Below, one piece after another: positions 28,009-36,530 of a DNA stretch of 64,000 nucleotides. This stretch comes from Thioclava marina (GTDB lineage: Bacteria > Pseudomonadota > Alphaproteobacteria > Rhodobacterales > Rhodobacteraceae), in NCBI RefSeq assembly GCF_002020135.1, contig NZ_MPZS01000003.1, positions 372,001-436,000 of the forward strand, written 5' to 3'. The position numbers were made by a program, and so were the translations under genes. The notes below the pieces were generated by a model. The model was not told the DNA's origin. It did not search any database and saw nothing but the letters and a program-made list of their open reading frames with translations. Within the stretch, counting starts at the first letter, position 1, and every line of letters starts with the position of its first letter.

Positions 28009-28557
28009 ATGATGATCCTGATCGCCTATGCCAGCAGCGAGGGCCATACTCGCAAGATCGCGCGCCATGTCGCCGACCGGATCGCCGGGGCCGGGCAGGG
28101 GGTGGAATTGATGCCGCTTTCCGAGGCTGATGAAACGCTCGATCTCGGGCGGTTCTCCGGGGTGATCCTCGCAGGATCGGTGCATGTCGGCCAATACCAG
28201 CGCGCGCTCGGCGAATTCGCGGGCGATCATGGAAAGGCGCTTTCCGCGATGCCGTCGCTCTTCGTTTCGGTCTCTCTCGCAGCTGCGGGGCATGATGCCG
28301 AGGATTGGCGCGGGCTCGACCAGATTCTCGAGGATTTCATCGCCGCGACCGGCTGGCATCCGGGGCGGGTGGCGCAGGTGGCCGGAGCTTACCTGCCTTC
28401 GAAATATGATATCTTCCGCCGCTTCGTGATGCGCCGGATCGTGGCGAAGAAAGATCCGCAGGCCGATCTCGACGCCGATCGAGAATATACCGACTGGGCG
28501 GCGCTCGACGCGCTGGTCGATGACTGGATTTCCGGACAGGCGAAAGAGGCGACCTAG
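28009..28557 (+). CDS. Flavodoxin-fold protein, HemG-like protoporphyrinogen oxidase
   Basis: This 182-residue protein has an N-terminal flavodoxin FMN loop (AYASSEGHTRKIA). It shares with E. coli HemG the overall length, the GSVHVGQYQ segment, MPSLFVSVSLAA, the GWHPGRVAQVAGAYLPSKYDIFRRFVMRRI region and the YTDW motif near the end. HemG oxidises protoporphyrinogen IX to protoporphyrin IX with quinone as acceptor. Two adjacent ATGs (28009, 28012) follow an AGGAGGAGGGG ribosome site; either may be used. The 3' end overlaps the convergent marR gene by 4 bp. Substrate is inferred from similarity only. Confidence 0.75.
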   Translation: MMILIAYASSEGHTRKIARHVADRIAGAGQGVELMPLSEADETLDLGRFSGVILAGSVHVGQYQRALGEFAGDHGKALSAMPSLFVSVSLAAAGHDAEDWRGLDQILEDFIAATGWHPGRVAQVAGAYLPSKYDIFRRFVMRRIVAKKDPQADLDADREYTDWAALDALVDDWISGQAKEAT

Positions 28558-29033
28558 CGCGCGGGCGCCTTGGGCGGGGTCGGGCGCAGCGGCGCGCGGC
28601 TCAATTCGTTATTCGCATCGGCCATCTTGCGCAAAAGCCGCAGCAGCGTTTCTTGCTCTTCGGGGGTGAGATCCTTCAGGATCGTCTCTTGGGTGCGCCG
28701 AACGGCGGGCCAGACAGTGGTGAGGACGGATTCGCCCCGCTCGGTCAGGCGCAGCTGGCGTGCGCGCCGATCGGTTTCGCTGATCGTACGCTCGATCAAT
28801 CCGCGTGCCTCGAGCCGGTTCACCACTCCCCCGAGCGTCACTCGGTCATAAGCGATCAGCCCCGCGAGCGTCGCCTGGTCGATATCGGGGTGTTCCTTGA
28901 GCATCCGCAGCGCCGCGAATTGCACCGGCGTCAGGTCGAAACCGGCCGCGCCCACCTCCTGGGTGAAGGCGGAGACGGAAATCTGATGCAGGCGCCGGAT
29001 CAGGTGGCCGGGCAATTCGTGAATGACGCTCAT
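28554..29033 (-). CDS. MarR family transcriptional regulator of the gentisate operon
   Basis: This 159-residue winged-helix protein has dimerisation helices at both ends and a central DNA-binding domain (about residues 32-100): FDLTPVQFAALRMLKEHPDIDQATLAGLIAYDRVTLGGVVNRLEARGLIER and the wing SETDRRARQLRLTERG. It is transcribed away from the 3-hydroxybenzoate/gentisate operon. Identical repeats in the shared promoter region (29092-29142) are likely its binding sites, so it probably represses the operon until an aromatic ligand binds. The effector is inferred. Confidence 0.9.
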   Translation of the reverse strand: MSVIHELPGHLIRRLHQISVSAFTQEVGAAGFDLTPVQFAALRMLKEHPDIDQATLAGLIAYDRVTLGGVVNRLEARGLIERTISETDRRARQLRLTERGESVLTTVWPAVRRTQETILKDLTPEEQETLLRLLRKMADANNELSRAPLRPTPPKAPAR

Positions 29034-29091
29034 GCTTTCTGCCTAAGTCAACCGGCCGGTCCAGACAAGATGGGGGACGCACCATGCAAAC

Positions 29092-29142
29092 ATGATAAGC
29101 ATACGCATCTTTGATTGACACGTATACTAATGATAAGCATAC
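29092..29142. promoter_or_regulatory. Paired direct repeats, candidate MarR operators
   Basis: ATGATAAGCATAC occurs twice, at 29092-29104 and 29130-29142, 38 bp apart (start to start), in the marR/gentisate intergenic region. The second copy, with the preceding GTATACT (29122-29128), forms an imperfect dyad GTATACT...AGCATAC and covers the -10 region of the predicted gentisate promoter. The first lies nearer marR and could serve autoregulation. Confidence 0.65.
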
Positions 29143-29143
29143 T
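29115..29143 (+). promoter_or_regulatory. Promoter of the 3-hydroxybenzoate/gentisate operon
   Basis: A perfect -35 hexamer TTGACA (29115-29120) is followed, after 17 bp, by CATACT (29138-29143) as a moderate -10. The spacer and -10 overlap the second direct repeat, so a bound MarR protein would block polymerase. The gene start is 38 bp downstream. Confidence 0.55.
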
Positions 29144-29180
29144 TCCTATAAATCGAGTCGCTTTTTAGGGAGGAGTGCCG

Positions 29181-30260
29181 ATGGACGCCAACGCCATGCA
29201 GCCGGACGATAGTCCGGCCCTGCGTCAGCTCTACGCAGATTTCAAAGCTCAACACCTCAATCCGCTCTGGACCCAGACCGGAGACCTGATGCCGCGTCAT
29301 CCGCGCCCGAAGGCGCAAGCGCATGTCTGGAAATGGTCCGATCTCTACCCGCTGGCAAAAGCCTCGGGCGATCTGGTGCCGGTGGGCCGTGGCGGCGAGC
29401 GCCGCGCGATCGGTCTGGCCAATCCGGGGCTGGGCGGGGCCGCCTATGTCTCGCCGACGCTCTGGTGCGCGATCCAGTATCTCGGCCCCAAGGAAACCGC
29501 GCCCGAGCACCGTCACTCGCAAAACGCGTTCCGTTTCGTCGTGGAAGGCGAGGGGGTCTGGACCGTGGTGAACGGCGATCCGGTGCGCATGAGTCGCGGG
29601 GATTTCCTGCTCACCCCGGGTTGGAATTTCCACGGCCACCACAACGAGACCGACCAGCCGATGGCCTGGATCGACGGGCTCGACATTCCGTTCAGCTACC
29701 AGAACGACGTGGGCTTCTTCGAGTTCGGCTCGGATCGCGTCACCGATTACGCGACGCCCAATTTCTCGCGCGGCGAGCGGCTCTGGTGCCATCCGGGACT
29801 GCGCCCGCTCTCGCAGCTGCAAAACACCGTTTCCTCGCCGATCGGCGCTTATCGTTGGGAATATACCGACGCGGCGCTGACCCAGCAGTTGCTGCTCGAG
29901 GAAGAGGGCTACCCGGCCACGGTCGAGCAAGGCCATGCAGCGGTGCGCTACGTGAACCCCACGACCGGCGGCGACGTGATGCCCACGATCCGCGCCGAGT
30001 TCCACCGCCTGCGCGCAGGGACCGAGACGCCCACGCGGCGCGAGGTCGGATCCACCGTTTTCCAGGTGTTCGAAGGCAAGGGCGCGGTGGTCATGGGCGG
30101 CGAGACGACCAAGGTCGAGAAGGGCGATATCTTCGTGATCCCTTCGTGGGTGGCGTGGTCGCTTCAGGCCGAGACCGAGTTCGACCTGTTCCGCTTCTCG
30201 GATGCGCCGATCATGGAACGGCTGCATTTCGACCGCACCCAGATCGAGCCGGCCGAATAA
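29181..30260 (+). CDS. Gentisate 1,2-dioxygenase
   Basis: This 359-residue bicupin protein opens the ring of gentisate (2,5-dihydroxybenzoate) to maleylpyruvate using Fe(II) and O2. The N-terminal cupin has the metal-binding stretch EHRHSQNAFRFVVEGEG and a later HGHHNE; the C-terminal cupin has GSTVFQVFEGKGAVVMGGET and VEKGDIFVIPSW. ATG 29181 follows AGGGAGGAG; GTG 29175 is in frame but too close to it. It is the first gene of an operon encoding the whole lower 3-hydroxybenzoate route plus a transporter. Confidence 0.95.
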   Translation: MDANAMQPDDSPALRQLYADFKAQHLNPLWTQTGDLMPRHPRPKAQAHVWKWSDLYPLAKASGDLVPVGRGGERRAIGLANPGLGGAAYVSPTLWCAIQYLGPKETAPEHRHSQNAFRFVVEGEGVWTVVNGDPVRMSRGDFLLTPGWNFHGHHNETDQPMAWIDGLDIPFSYQNDVGFFEFGSDRVTDYATPNFSRGERLWCHPGLRPLSQLQNTVSSPIGAYRWEYTDAALTQQLLLEEEGYPATVEQGHAAVRYVNPTTGGDVMPTIRAEFHRLRAGTETPTRREVGSTVFQVFEGKGAVVMGGETTKVEKGDIFVIPSWVAWSLQAETEFDLFRFSDAPIMERLHFDRTQIEPAE

Positions 30261-30261
30261 T

Positions 30262-30825
30262 ATGGCGGATCTCGAGCAAGCACGCGCTGCGCTGCGCGAG
30301 CGTCAGGGCATGGGGGCGCGTTACGATGCCCCCGAGGCTCCGGCCGCCGAGCTCGCGCTCGCCCGCAGCGGCACGGCCTATTTCGCGCGCAAGCTCAACG
30401 AGTTGAGCGACGCGGCGATTTATCAGCCTTCCGCGATCGCGGGGCAGAGCCGGGCGCATGTGATCTGCGCGGTCTCCTATCAGGCGCGCGCACTGGCGCG
30501 TCAGCTTGAGGCCGCGACGTCGGGGCAGGCGATCCCGCCGATGGTCGATCCCGCATGGGCGGAGCTTGAGGATCTCGATCTGGGCGCGACCCTGCCGCCG
30601 CGTGCGCTGCGCCATCTATTCGACCATTCCGCGATCCATCTCGACGTGGTCTGGCGCGATCTGCCAGGCCCGGCCTGGGATCTCGAGGCCTCCGACGTAG
30701 CGGGGCGGATGCGCCCCCTGCGCGCCACCGCAATCGAACGCGCGCATGCCCTCTGGCATGGCGCCCTGCATCTGGGCAATGGTGCGCGCATGCGCGACCT
30801 GCCGCCCGAGCTGCGCGCGAACTAA
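30262..30825 (+). CDS. Maleylpyruvate isomerase N-terminal-domain (DinB-fold) protein
   Basis: This 187-residue all-helical protein resembles the MDMPI/DinB fold. Histidines are spaced as in the metal site of that fold: HVICAVSYQARAL, HLFDHSAIHLDVVWRDLPGPAWD and LWHGALHLGNG. In actinobacteria this family includes a mycothiol-dependent maleylpyruvate isomerase. Being one base after gentisate dioxygenase and before fumarylpyruvate hydrolase, it probably isomerises maleylpyruvate or a substituted form. A glutathione-type isomerase gene also occurs in the same operon, which makes its exact job uncertain. Confidence 0.75.
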   Translation: MADLEQARAALRERQGMGARYDAPEAPAAELALARSGTAYFARKLNELSDAAIYQPSAIAGQSRAHVICAVSYQARALARQLEAATSGQAIPPMVDPAWAELEDLDLGATLPPRALRHLFDHSAIHLDVVWRDLPGPAWDLEASDVAGRMRPLRATAIERAHALWHGALHLGNGARMRDLPPELRAN

Positions 30826-30860
30826 GCCGCGCAACGATCTGAAAAACAAGGAAACGACAG

Positions 30861-31556
30861 ATGACCAACCTCTTTCCCTCGCCGCAGTGGCCCACCGTTC
30901 CCGTCAAGGGTGAGACTGCGGCTTATCCGGTGCACCGCATCTTCTGCGTCGGGCGCAACTATGCCGCCCACGCCGCCGAGATGGGTGTCGAGGTCGATCG
31001 CGAGGCACCGTTCTACTTCACCAAATCGGCGCTGATGGCGCAGGCGACCGACACCACCATTCCCTATCCGCCGGGCACCGAGAATTTCCATTACGAGATG
31101 GAGCTGGTGATCGCGATCGGCGCGCCGGTCTTCAAGGCCGATACCGAGCGTGCCGCGAAGGCGATCTACGGTTATGCCTGCGGGCTCGACATGACGCGCC
31201 GCGATCTGCAACTGGCCGCGCGCGCCAAGCAGCGCCCCTGGGATCTGGGCAAGGATGTCGAGCAATCGGCAGTCTTCGCGCCGATCACCAAGGCGGGCGA
31301 GTTCGCCGCACCGGGGCCGCAGCGCATTCACCTCGAGGTCAACGGCGAGACCCGCCAGGAGGCCCGGCTCGACGACCTGATCTGGAAGGTCGAGGAGATC
31401 GTCTCGCACCTGTCGCATTACTATCACCTCCAGCCGGGTGACCTGATCATGACCGGCACGCCCGCGGGCGTCGGCGCTGTCGTCGCGGGTGATGTGATCA
31501 CCGGCGGGATCGACGGGCTCGATCCGATCAAGCTCACCATCGGGGCGGCGGAATGA
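30861..31556 (+). CDS. Fumarylpyruvate hydrolase (FAH family)
   Basis: This 231-residue member of the fumarylacetoacetate hydrolase fold hydrolyses fumarylpyruvate to fumarate and pyruvate, the last step of the gentisate route. The family blocks are present: [15 protein letters not shown], the metal-ligand segment [28 protein letters not shown], and the C-terminal [16 protein letters not shown]. The size matches the NagK-type enzymes of gentisate operons. It overlaps the following isomerase gene by 4 bp. Confidence 0.93.
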   Translation: MTNLFPSPQWPTVPVKGETAAYPVHRIFCVGRNYAAHAAEMGVEVDREAPFYFTKSALMAQATDTTIPYPPGTENFHYEMELVIAIGAPVFKADTERAAKAIYGYACGLDMTRRDLQLAARAKQRPWDLGKDVEQSAVFAPITKAGEFAAPGPQRIHLEVNGETRQEARLDDLIWKVEEIVSHLSHYYHLQPGDLIMTGTPAGVGAVVAGDVITGGIDGLDPIKLTIGAAE

Positions 31557-32200
31557 TCCGCTTCCACGGATATTTCCGATCCTCCAGCGCCTATCGCTGC
31601 CGGATCGCATTCAACCTCAAGGGGGTGGAGTATGACTTCACCTCCGTACATCTGAGGAAGGATGGCGGGCAGCAGAAGACGCCGGGCTATCGCGCGCTCA
31701 ATCCGCAGGCGCTGGTGCCGACGCTGGAGGAAGGCGATCTGCGCCTCACCCAGTCGCTGGCCATCATCGAGTGGCTCGACGAGGTGAAGCCGGGGCCGAA
31801 ACTGCTGCCCGACGATGCCGGTCTGCGCGCGCAGGTCCGCGCCTTTGCTCAGGTCATCGCCTGCGACGTGCATCCGCTGCAGAACCTGCGCGTGCTCGAT
31901 TATCTCAAGGCCGAGTTCGGGGCCGATCAGGCCGCGCTCGACGCCTGGTGCGGGCGCTGGATTCACGACGGTCTGGCTGCCTGCGAAGCGCTTCTCGCGG
32001 CGCGACCCGAGAGTGAATTCTGCTTCGGAGGCACGCCGGGGCTGGCCGATATCTGTCTGATCCCGCAGGTCTTTTCCGCCGCCCGCTTCAAGGTCGACAT
32101 CTCCGATCTGACCCGCGTCAGCCGCATCACCCAGACCTGCAACGCGCTCCCGGCTTTTGCCGATGCGCATCCGAAGAACCAACCGGACTGGGAGGCCTGA
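31553..32200 (+). CDS. Maleylpyruvate/maleylacetoacetate isomerase (zeta-class GST)
   Basis: This glutathione S-transferase-like protein has 215 residues. The N-terminal thioredoxin domain carries the zeta signature [16 protein letters not shown] and the glutathione-contacting [28 protein letters not shown]. The C-terminal domain has a [17 protein letters not shown] segment. The family catalyses glutathione-dependent cis-trans isomerisation of maleylpyruvate or maleylacetoacetate. In this operon it should convert maleylpyruvate to fumarylpyruvate, possibly in parallel with the DinB-fold protein encoded at 30262. Confidence 0.92.
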   Translation: MIRFHGYFRSSSAYRCRIAFNLKGVEYDFTSVHLRKDGGQQKTPGYRALNPQALVPTLEEGDLRLTQSLAIIEWLDEVKPGPKLLPDDAGLRAQVRAFAQVIACDVHPLQNLRVLDYLKAEFGADQAALDAWCGRWIHDGLAACEALLAARPESEFCFGGTPGLADICLIPQVFSAARFKVDISDLTRVSRITQTCNALPAFADAHPKNQPDWEA

Positions 32201-32246
32201 GGAGGGCCCCATCCAACGAGACCGTCATGCACAGGGAGGATACGCC

Positions 32247-33236
32247 ATGACATTCGCCAAACTCACCAAATCCGCGCTGATCGGCGCCTTGATGGCCACC
32301 GTGGCCGCCGGTGTCGCACAGGCGCGCGACCTGCGCATGGGGCTGATCACGCCGCCCAGCCACGTCTGGACCAAGGTCGCCAACCGGATCGCCGAGAAGC
32401 TTCCCGAGGCCACCAATGGCGAGTTGACTGTCTCGGTCTTCCCCGCGGGCCAGCTCGGTTCGGAACAGGAGATGTTCCAGCAGATGTCGGCGGGTCTTCT
32501 GGATGCGGGCCTGATGACGGCGGCGATCACCTCGCTGCGCGCGCCCTCGATGCAGGGCTGGTTCACGCCCTACCTGTTCAGCGACGTGACCGAGGCGGAA
32601 AAGGCCGCAAGCCTTCCGGCGGCAGGCCAGATGCTTGACGAGCTCCAGGCCGCGAACCTACACGGCATGGGCTACACTTTCGCCGGGATGCGCCAGATCC
32701 TGATGAAGGACAAGCCCGCGACCTCGGTCGATGATCTCAATGGCAAGAAGATCCGCATCGTGCCCTTCCCGGCGATGAAGGTCTGGTGGGGCGAGATCGG
32801 CGCGGTGCCGACCCCGGTGAACCTCACCGAGGTCTATCAGGCGCTGCAAACCGGCCTTCTGGACGGGATCGACATCGACCTCGACGCGCTGGTCGGCCTG
32901 AAATTCGACGAGGTGGCCAAGGGGCTGACGATCACCAATCACATGGCCTTCCCGGCGGTGATGATGGTCTCGAACCCGACCTGGAACAGCCTGTCGGTTG
33001 CCGACCAGGAGGCCTTCCAGAAGGTTGTCGACGAGGCGCTCGCCTGGGGCTCGGCCCAACAGGTCGAGGCGGAGAAATCGAACCTCGCCGCCCTCGAGGG
33101 CAAGCTCGAGATCGTGCATCTCGACGATGGCGCCAAGGCCTTCGCCGCCGCCGACGACGCGGTCGCGCAAAGCTTCGCGCAATACCCGCTGATCGCCGCG
33201 TTCCAGCAGGAAGTCGCCGCGGAGCAAGGTCAGTGA
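32247..33236 (+). CDS. TRAP transporter substrate-binding protein (DctP family), aromatic acid operon
   Basis: This 329-residue extracytoplasmic solute receptor has a signal peptide ending AQA-RD. The DctP fold shows FPAGQLGSEQEMFQQMSAGLLDAG and the conserved carboxylate-binding arginine region GKKIRIVPFPAMKVWWGEIGAVPTPVNLTEVYQALQTGLLDGI. It binds the substrate in the periplasm and hands it to the DctQM pair encoded next. Position inside the gentisate operon suggests 3-hydroxybenzoate or gentisate as ligand. GGGAGGA precedes ATG 32247. Confidence 0.9.
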   Translation: MTFAKLTKSALIGALMATVAAGVAQARDLRMGLITPPSHVWTKVANRIAEKLPEATNGELTVSVFPAGQLGSEQEMFQQMSAGLLDAGLMTAAITSLRAPSMQGWFTPYLFSDVTEAEKAASLPAAGQMLDELQAANLHGMGYTFAGMRQILMKDKPATSVDDLNGKKIRIVPFPAMKVWWGEIGAVPTPVNLTEVYQALQTGLLDGIDIDLDALVGLKFDEVAKGLTITNHMAFPAVMMVSNPTWNSLSVADQEAFQKVVDEALAWGSAQQVEAEKSNLAALEGKLEIVHLDDGAKAFAAADDAVAQSFAQYPLIAAFQQEVAAEQGQ

Positions 33237-33727
33237 GACTGTTTCCCGCTCTCTCGGGCGGGCTGGTCCGGCTGGAACGCTGGACCAGCCGGGCCCTGGT
33301 CGTGCTGTTCGTGGGCCTGATCGTGGTGAATGTCGCCATGCGCTACCTCGCGGGCAAGCCGATCGTCTATGCCGAAGAGCTCGCGGCGATCCTGCTGGTC
33401 TGGCTGACCCTCGTCGCGGTCTCGATCTCGATCCGAGACAAGGCGCAGATCGGAGTGACGCTGATGGTCGACAAACTGCCGCGCGTGACCCGGCTCTGGG
33501 TCGATGTGCTGATCTGGGCGCTGATCGCGGGGATGTTGGGGCTCTTGCTCAAGGCCGGCATTGCCTGGGTCACCGGTCCCTCGGTCGGATTTGAGCAGGT
33601 CATCACCACCGGCTGGCCGAAATGGCCTTTCTTCTGGATTTTCCCGATCTTCTGCGCGACCGCGCTCATTCATGTCCTTGGCCATCTGAGCGATGCCGTG
33701 GCCCGGATCACGGGGAGGCTCGCATGA
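33233..33727 (+). CDS. TRAP transporter small membrane subunit (DctQ family)
   Basis: This 164-residue protein has four predicted transmembrane helices; YAEELAAILLVWLTLVAVSISIRDKAQIGVTLMVDKLP is the usual DctQ middle region. It starts at GTG 33233, overlapping the receptor's stop (GTGA), and ends overlapping the DctM start. It couples the receptor to the large permease in Na+-driven uptake. Confidence 0.88.
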   Translation: MRLFPALSGGLVRLERWTSRALVVLFVGLIVVNVAMRYLAGKPIVYAEELAAILLVWLTLVAVSISIRDKAQIGVTLMVDKLPRVTRLWVDVLIWALIAGMLGLLLKAGIAWVTGPSVGFEQVITTGWPKWPFFWIFPIFCATALIHVLGHLSDAVARITGRLA

Positions 33728-34986
33728 CCGGCGGTGTTTTCCTTGCGCTGATGCTCACGGGCATGCCGATCGCTTTCGTGCTGATCGGCGCGACCCTCGC
33801 TTTCGTGGCCTTCTCGGGCAACACCGCGATCCTCTCGGCGATCCCGCAGATCGCCTTCGGCTCGGTCGAGAATTTCGACCTGCTCGCGATACCGCTCTTC
33901 GTTCTGCTGGGCGAGATCATGAATGAAAGCGGGCTGACCCGGCGTATCATCCTTGCGGTGCGGGTCTGGCTCACACGGCTTCCGCATAACCTCGTGATCG
34001 TGAACCTCGTCTCGAACCTCGCGCTGGCGGCGATCATGGGCTCGGCCACAGCGCAGATGGCGGTGATGAGCCGCGTTGTCGTCCCCGAGATGGAGCGCGA
34101 CGGCTACAAGCGTGGCTATGCCGCCTCGATCACGGCTTCGGCCGGTCTGCTGGGGCCGATTATCCCGCCCTCTATGGTCTTCATTATCTATGGCGTGATC
34201 GCGCAGGTCTCGATCGCGGACATGTTCACGGCGGGCATCATGCCGGGGCTGATGCTGTTCGTGCTGATGGTCGGGATCGCGATGTGGCAGGCGGGGCGCA
34301 ATCACGACCCGGCGGCCGCGGGCGCAGGGCTGCCCGATATCCCGCGCTGGAAGGCGACGCTGCCGGGGCTGGCCACGATGCTCATTCCGCTGACCATCGT
34401 CGGCGGGATCTCTGCGGGGATCTTCACCCCGACCGAAAGTGCCGCGGCCGCGATCGTGGTGGCGCTCGTCTTCGGCGGCCTCGTCTTCCGCGAGCTGCCG
34501 CTGCGCGCGATCCCGGCGATCATCGACCGGACCGTGTCGAACTCTGCGATCGTGCTGTTCCTGATCATGGCGGCCAAGGTCTTCGGTTGGGTGCTGACCT
34601 ACAATCAGGTCCCCCAGGCGGTTACGGCCTTCATCACCTCGCTCTCGGACGATCCCACGATCTTCATGCTGCTGATCATGGGCGCGCTGATGGTGGTGGG
34701 AATGTTCCTCGACGGGGTGGCGGCGCTGATCATCCTGACGCCGATCCTTCTGCCGGTCGCGATGAACCAATACGGCATCGACCCGATCCAGTTTGGCGTG
34801 ATGATGAGCCTGACGCTCGTGCTGGGACTGCTCACCCCGCCGGTGGGGACGGGGCTTTACATCGCCGCGGCGCTGTCGAACGTGCCGATCCTTCAGCTCT
34901 CGAAACTGGTCATGCCTTACGTGCTGGCCACGATCCTCGTGATCCTCACGACGATCTTCCTGCCCTGGATGGTCCACCCGTTCTGA
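33724..34986 (+). CDS. TRAP transporter large permease (DctM family)
   Basis: The 420-residue permease has about twelve helices. Family blocks include AIPLFVLLGEIMNESGLTRRI, MGSATAQMAVMSRVVVPEMERDGYKRGYAASITASAGLLGPIIPPSMVFIIYG and FTPTESAAAAIVVALVFGG. It translocates substrate with Na+. Start ATG 33724 overlaps the DctQ stop. The roughly 70 bp gap to the hydroxylase gene contains a perfect palindrome ACCGGGCCCGGT (35019-35030). Confidence 0.92.
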   Translation: MTGGVFLALMLTGMPIAFVLIGATLAFVAFSGNTAILSAIPQIAFGSVENFDLLAIPLFVLLGEIMNESGLTRRIILAVRVWLTRLPHNLVIVNLVSNLALAAIMGSATAQMAVMSRVVVPEMERDGYKRGYAASITASAGLLGPIIPPSMVFIIYGVIAQVSIADMFTAGIMPGLMLFVLMVGIAMWQAGRNHDPAAAGAGLPDIPRWKATLPGLATMLIPLTIVGGISAGIFTPTESAAAAIVVALVFGGLVFRELPLRAIPAIIDRTVSNSAIVLFLIMAAKVFGWVLTYNQVPQAVTAFITSLSDDPTIFMLLIMGALMVVGMFLDGVAALIILTPILLPVAMNQYGIDPIQFGVMMSLTLVLGLLTPPVGTGLYIAAALSNVPILQLSKLVMPYVLATILVILTTIFLPWMVHPF

Positions 34987-35059
34987 GGCGGGCCATTCCT
35001 TCATCATCTTACCCTGACACCGGGCCCGGTTCCGCCGCGGCCAAAGGAGGAGACTTGTC

Positions 35060-36280
35060 ATGACCCAAGACCAACCCATCCTGATCGCGGGCGGCGGTAT
35101 CGGCGGGCTTGCCACCGCGATCGGCCTTGCCCAGAAAGGTTTTCGCTCGCTCGTGCTGGAAAAGGCGCCCGAGCTTGGCGAGATCGGCGCGGGCATTCAG
35201 CTCGGCCCGAACGCCTTCCACGCCTTCGACTATCTCGGCGTGGGCGATCAGGCCCGCGAGATGGCGGTCTATATCGACAATCTGCGCCTGATGGACGCGA
35301 TCGACGGCACCGAGATCACCCGCATCCCGCTCGACGAGGCCTTCCGCGCGCGCTTCAAGAACCCTTACGCGGTGATCCATCGCGGCGATCTGCACAGCGT
35401 CTTCCTGCGCGCCTGTGAAGTGCATCCGCTCGTCGGCCTGCGGACCAATTCCGAAGTGGTCGATTACGAACAGGACGGCAGCTCGGCCACCGCGATCCTC
35501 GCCAACGGCGAGCGGGTCACGGGCCGGATGCTGGTCGGCGCGGACGGCCTGTGGTCGAATATCCGCAAGAAGGTGGTGGGCGACGGCGCACCGCGCGTCT
35601 CGGGTCACACCACCTACCGTTCGGTGATCCCGACCGAGGAAATGCCCGAAGATCTGCGCTGGAACGCCGCGACGCTCTGGGCCGGGCCGAAATGCCATAT
35701 CGTGCATTACCCGCTCAAGGGCTGGAAGATGTTCAACCTCGTCGTGACCTACCACAACGACGCGCCGTCGCCCGAGGCAGGTGTCTCGGTCACCCATGAA
35801 GAGGTGAAGAAGGGTTTCGAACATGTCGCCCCCGTCGCGCGACAGATCATCGACCGTGGCCAGAACTGGAAACGCTGGGTGCTGTGCGATCGTGATCCGG
35901 TGACGAACTGGGTCGACGGGCGGGTGGTCCTGCTGGGCGATGCCGCCCATCCGATGCTGCAATATTTCGCGCAAGGGGCCTGCATGGCGATGGAAGATGC
36001 CGTGGCGCTTGCGCATTGCATGGAAGCGCATGGCGATCTCGACGTCGCCTTCCGCCGCTATCAGGACCTGCGCGAGCTGCGCACCGCCCGCGTCCAGCTG
36101 CAATCGCGCGAGATCGGCCAGCATGTCTATCACCCCGCCGGGGCCCATGCCGAGCTGCGCAATGCCGTGATGCGCGCCAAGTCTCCTGAGAACTGGTACG
36201 ACATCGTCGACTGGCTCTATGGCTCGACCGGTCTCGAGGGTGCCGTCTCGGCCGAGACCCACAACGCGCACGCCGCCTGA
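35060..36280 (+). CDS. 3-Hydroxybenzoate 6-hydroxylase (FAD monooxygenase)
   Basis: This 406-residue class A flavoprotein monooxygenase has an N-terminal FAD fold GGGIGGLATAIGL, a middle DG motif VGADGLWSNIRKKV and the GD motif VVLLGDAAHPMLQYFAQGACMAMEDA. It resembles 3-hydroxybenzoate 6-hydroxylases, which use NADH and O2 to make gentisate, exactly the substrate of the first enzyme in this operon. AAAGGAGGAG lies before ATG 35060. A terminator follows, marking the operon end. Salicylate 5-hydroxylase is excluded by family (multi-component Rieske enzyme). Confidence 0.9.
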   Translation: MTQDQPILIAGGGIGGLATAIGLAQKGFRSLVLEKAPELGEIGAGIQLGPNAFHAFDYLGVGDQAREMAVYIDNLRLMDAIDGTEITRIPLDEAFRARFKNPYAVIHRGDLHSVFLRACEVHPLVGLRTNSEVVDYEQDGSSATAILANGERVTGRMLVGADGLWSNIRKKVVGDGAPRVSGHTTYRSVIPTEEMPEDLRWNAATLWAGPKCHIVHYPLKGWKMFNLVVTYHNDAPSPEAGVSVTHEEVKKGFEHVAPVARQIIDRGQNWKRWVLCDRDPVTNWVDGRVVLLGDAAHPMLQYFAQGACMAMEDAVALAHCMEAHGDLDVAFRRYQDLRELRTARVQLQSREIGQHVYHPAGAHAELRNAVMRAKSPENWYDIVDWLYGSTGLEGAVSAETHNAHAA

Positions 36281-36304
36281 ACGTCTCGGGATTGAACGGA
36301 AATT

Positions 36305-36337
36305 CCCCGGTCGCGCCCCCAGCGCGGCCGGGTTTTT
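36305..36337 (+). terminator. Intrinsic terminator of the gentisate operon
   Basis: CCCCGGTCGCG (36305-36315) pairs with CGCGGCCGGG (36323-36332), with one T opposite G, and is followed by five T residues (36333-36337). It lies 25 bp after the hydroxylase stop. Confidence 0.8.
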
Positions 36338-36409
36338 CGTGACTCAGGTGCGGCGGCACGAGATCGTCGCCTGTTTTTTGCGCAATCCGGTCCGAAATGC
36401 GGCATCTGC

Positions 36410-36424
36410 CGCGAAAATTTCGCG
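36410..36424. promoter_or_regulatory. Palindrome upstream of the BMP-type importer operon
   Basis: CGCGAAA and TTTCGCG flank a single central A, giving a 15-bp perfect dyad about 110 bp before the receptor gene. A similar imperfect dyad, GACTTCGCGAAAGTC, follows at 36431-36445. Together they may be operators for an unlinked regulator. No promoter hexamers stand out clearly. Confidence 0.4.
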
Positions 36425-36530
36425 CCTTGCGACTTCGCGAAAGTCAGAGAATTGACCGGGTTGTGCAAAAAGTTTCACCACTTGATCAAATCTCTGCAAT
36501 ACTTCGCGCACCATCAACAGGAGATCACCC

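Noticed and set aside
31553-32200. Tyrosine-degradation maleylacetoacetate isomerase
   Set aside because: The protein family fits, but no homogentisate dioxygenase or fumarylacetoacetase of that route is present, and the operon is a gentisate operon.
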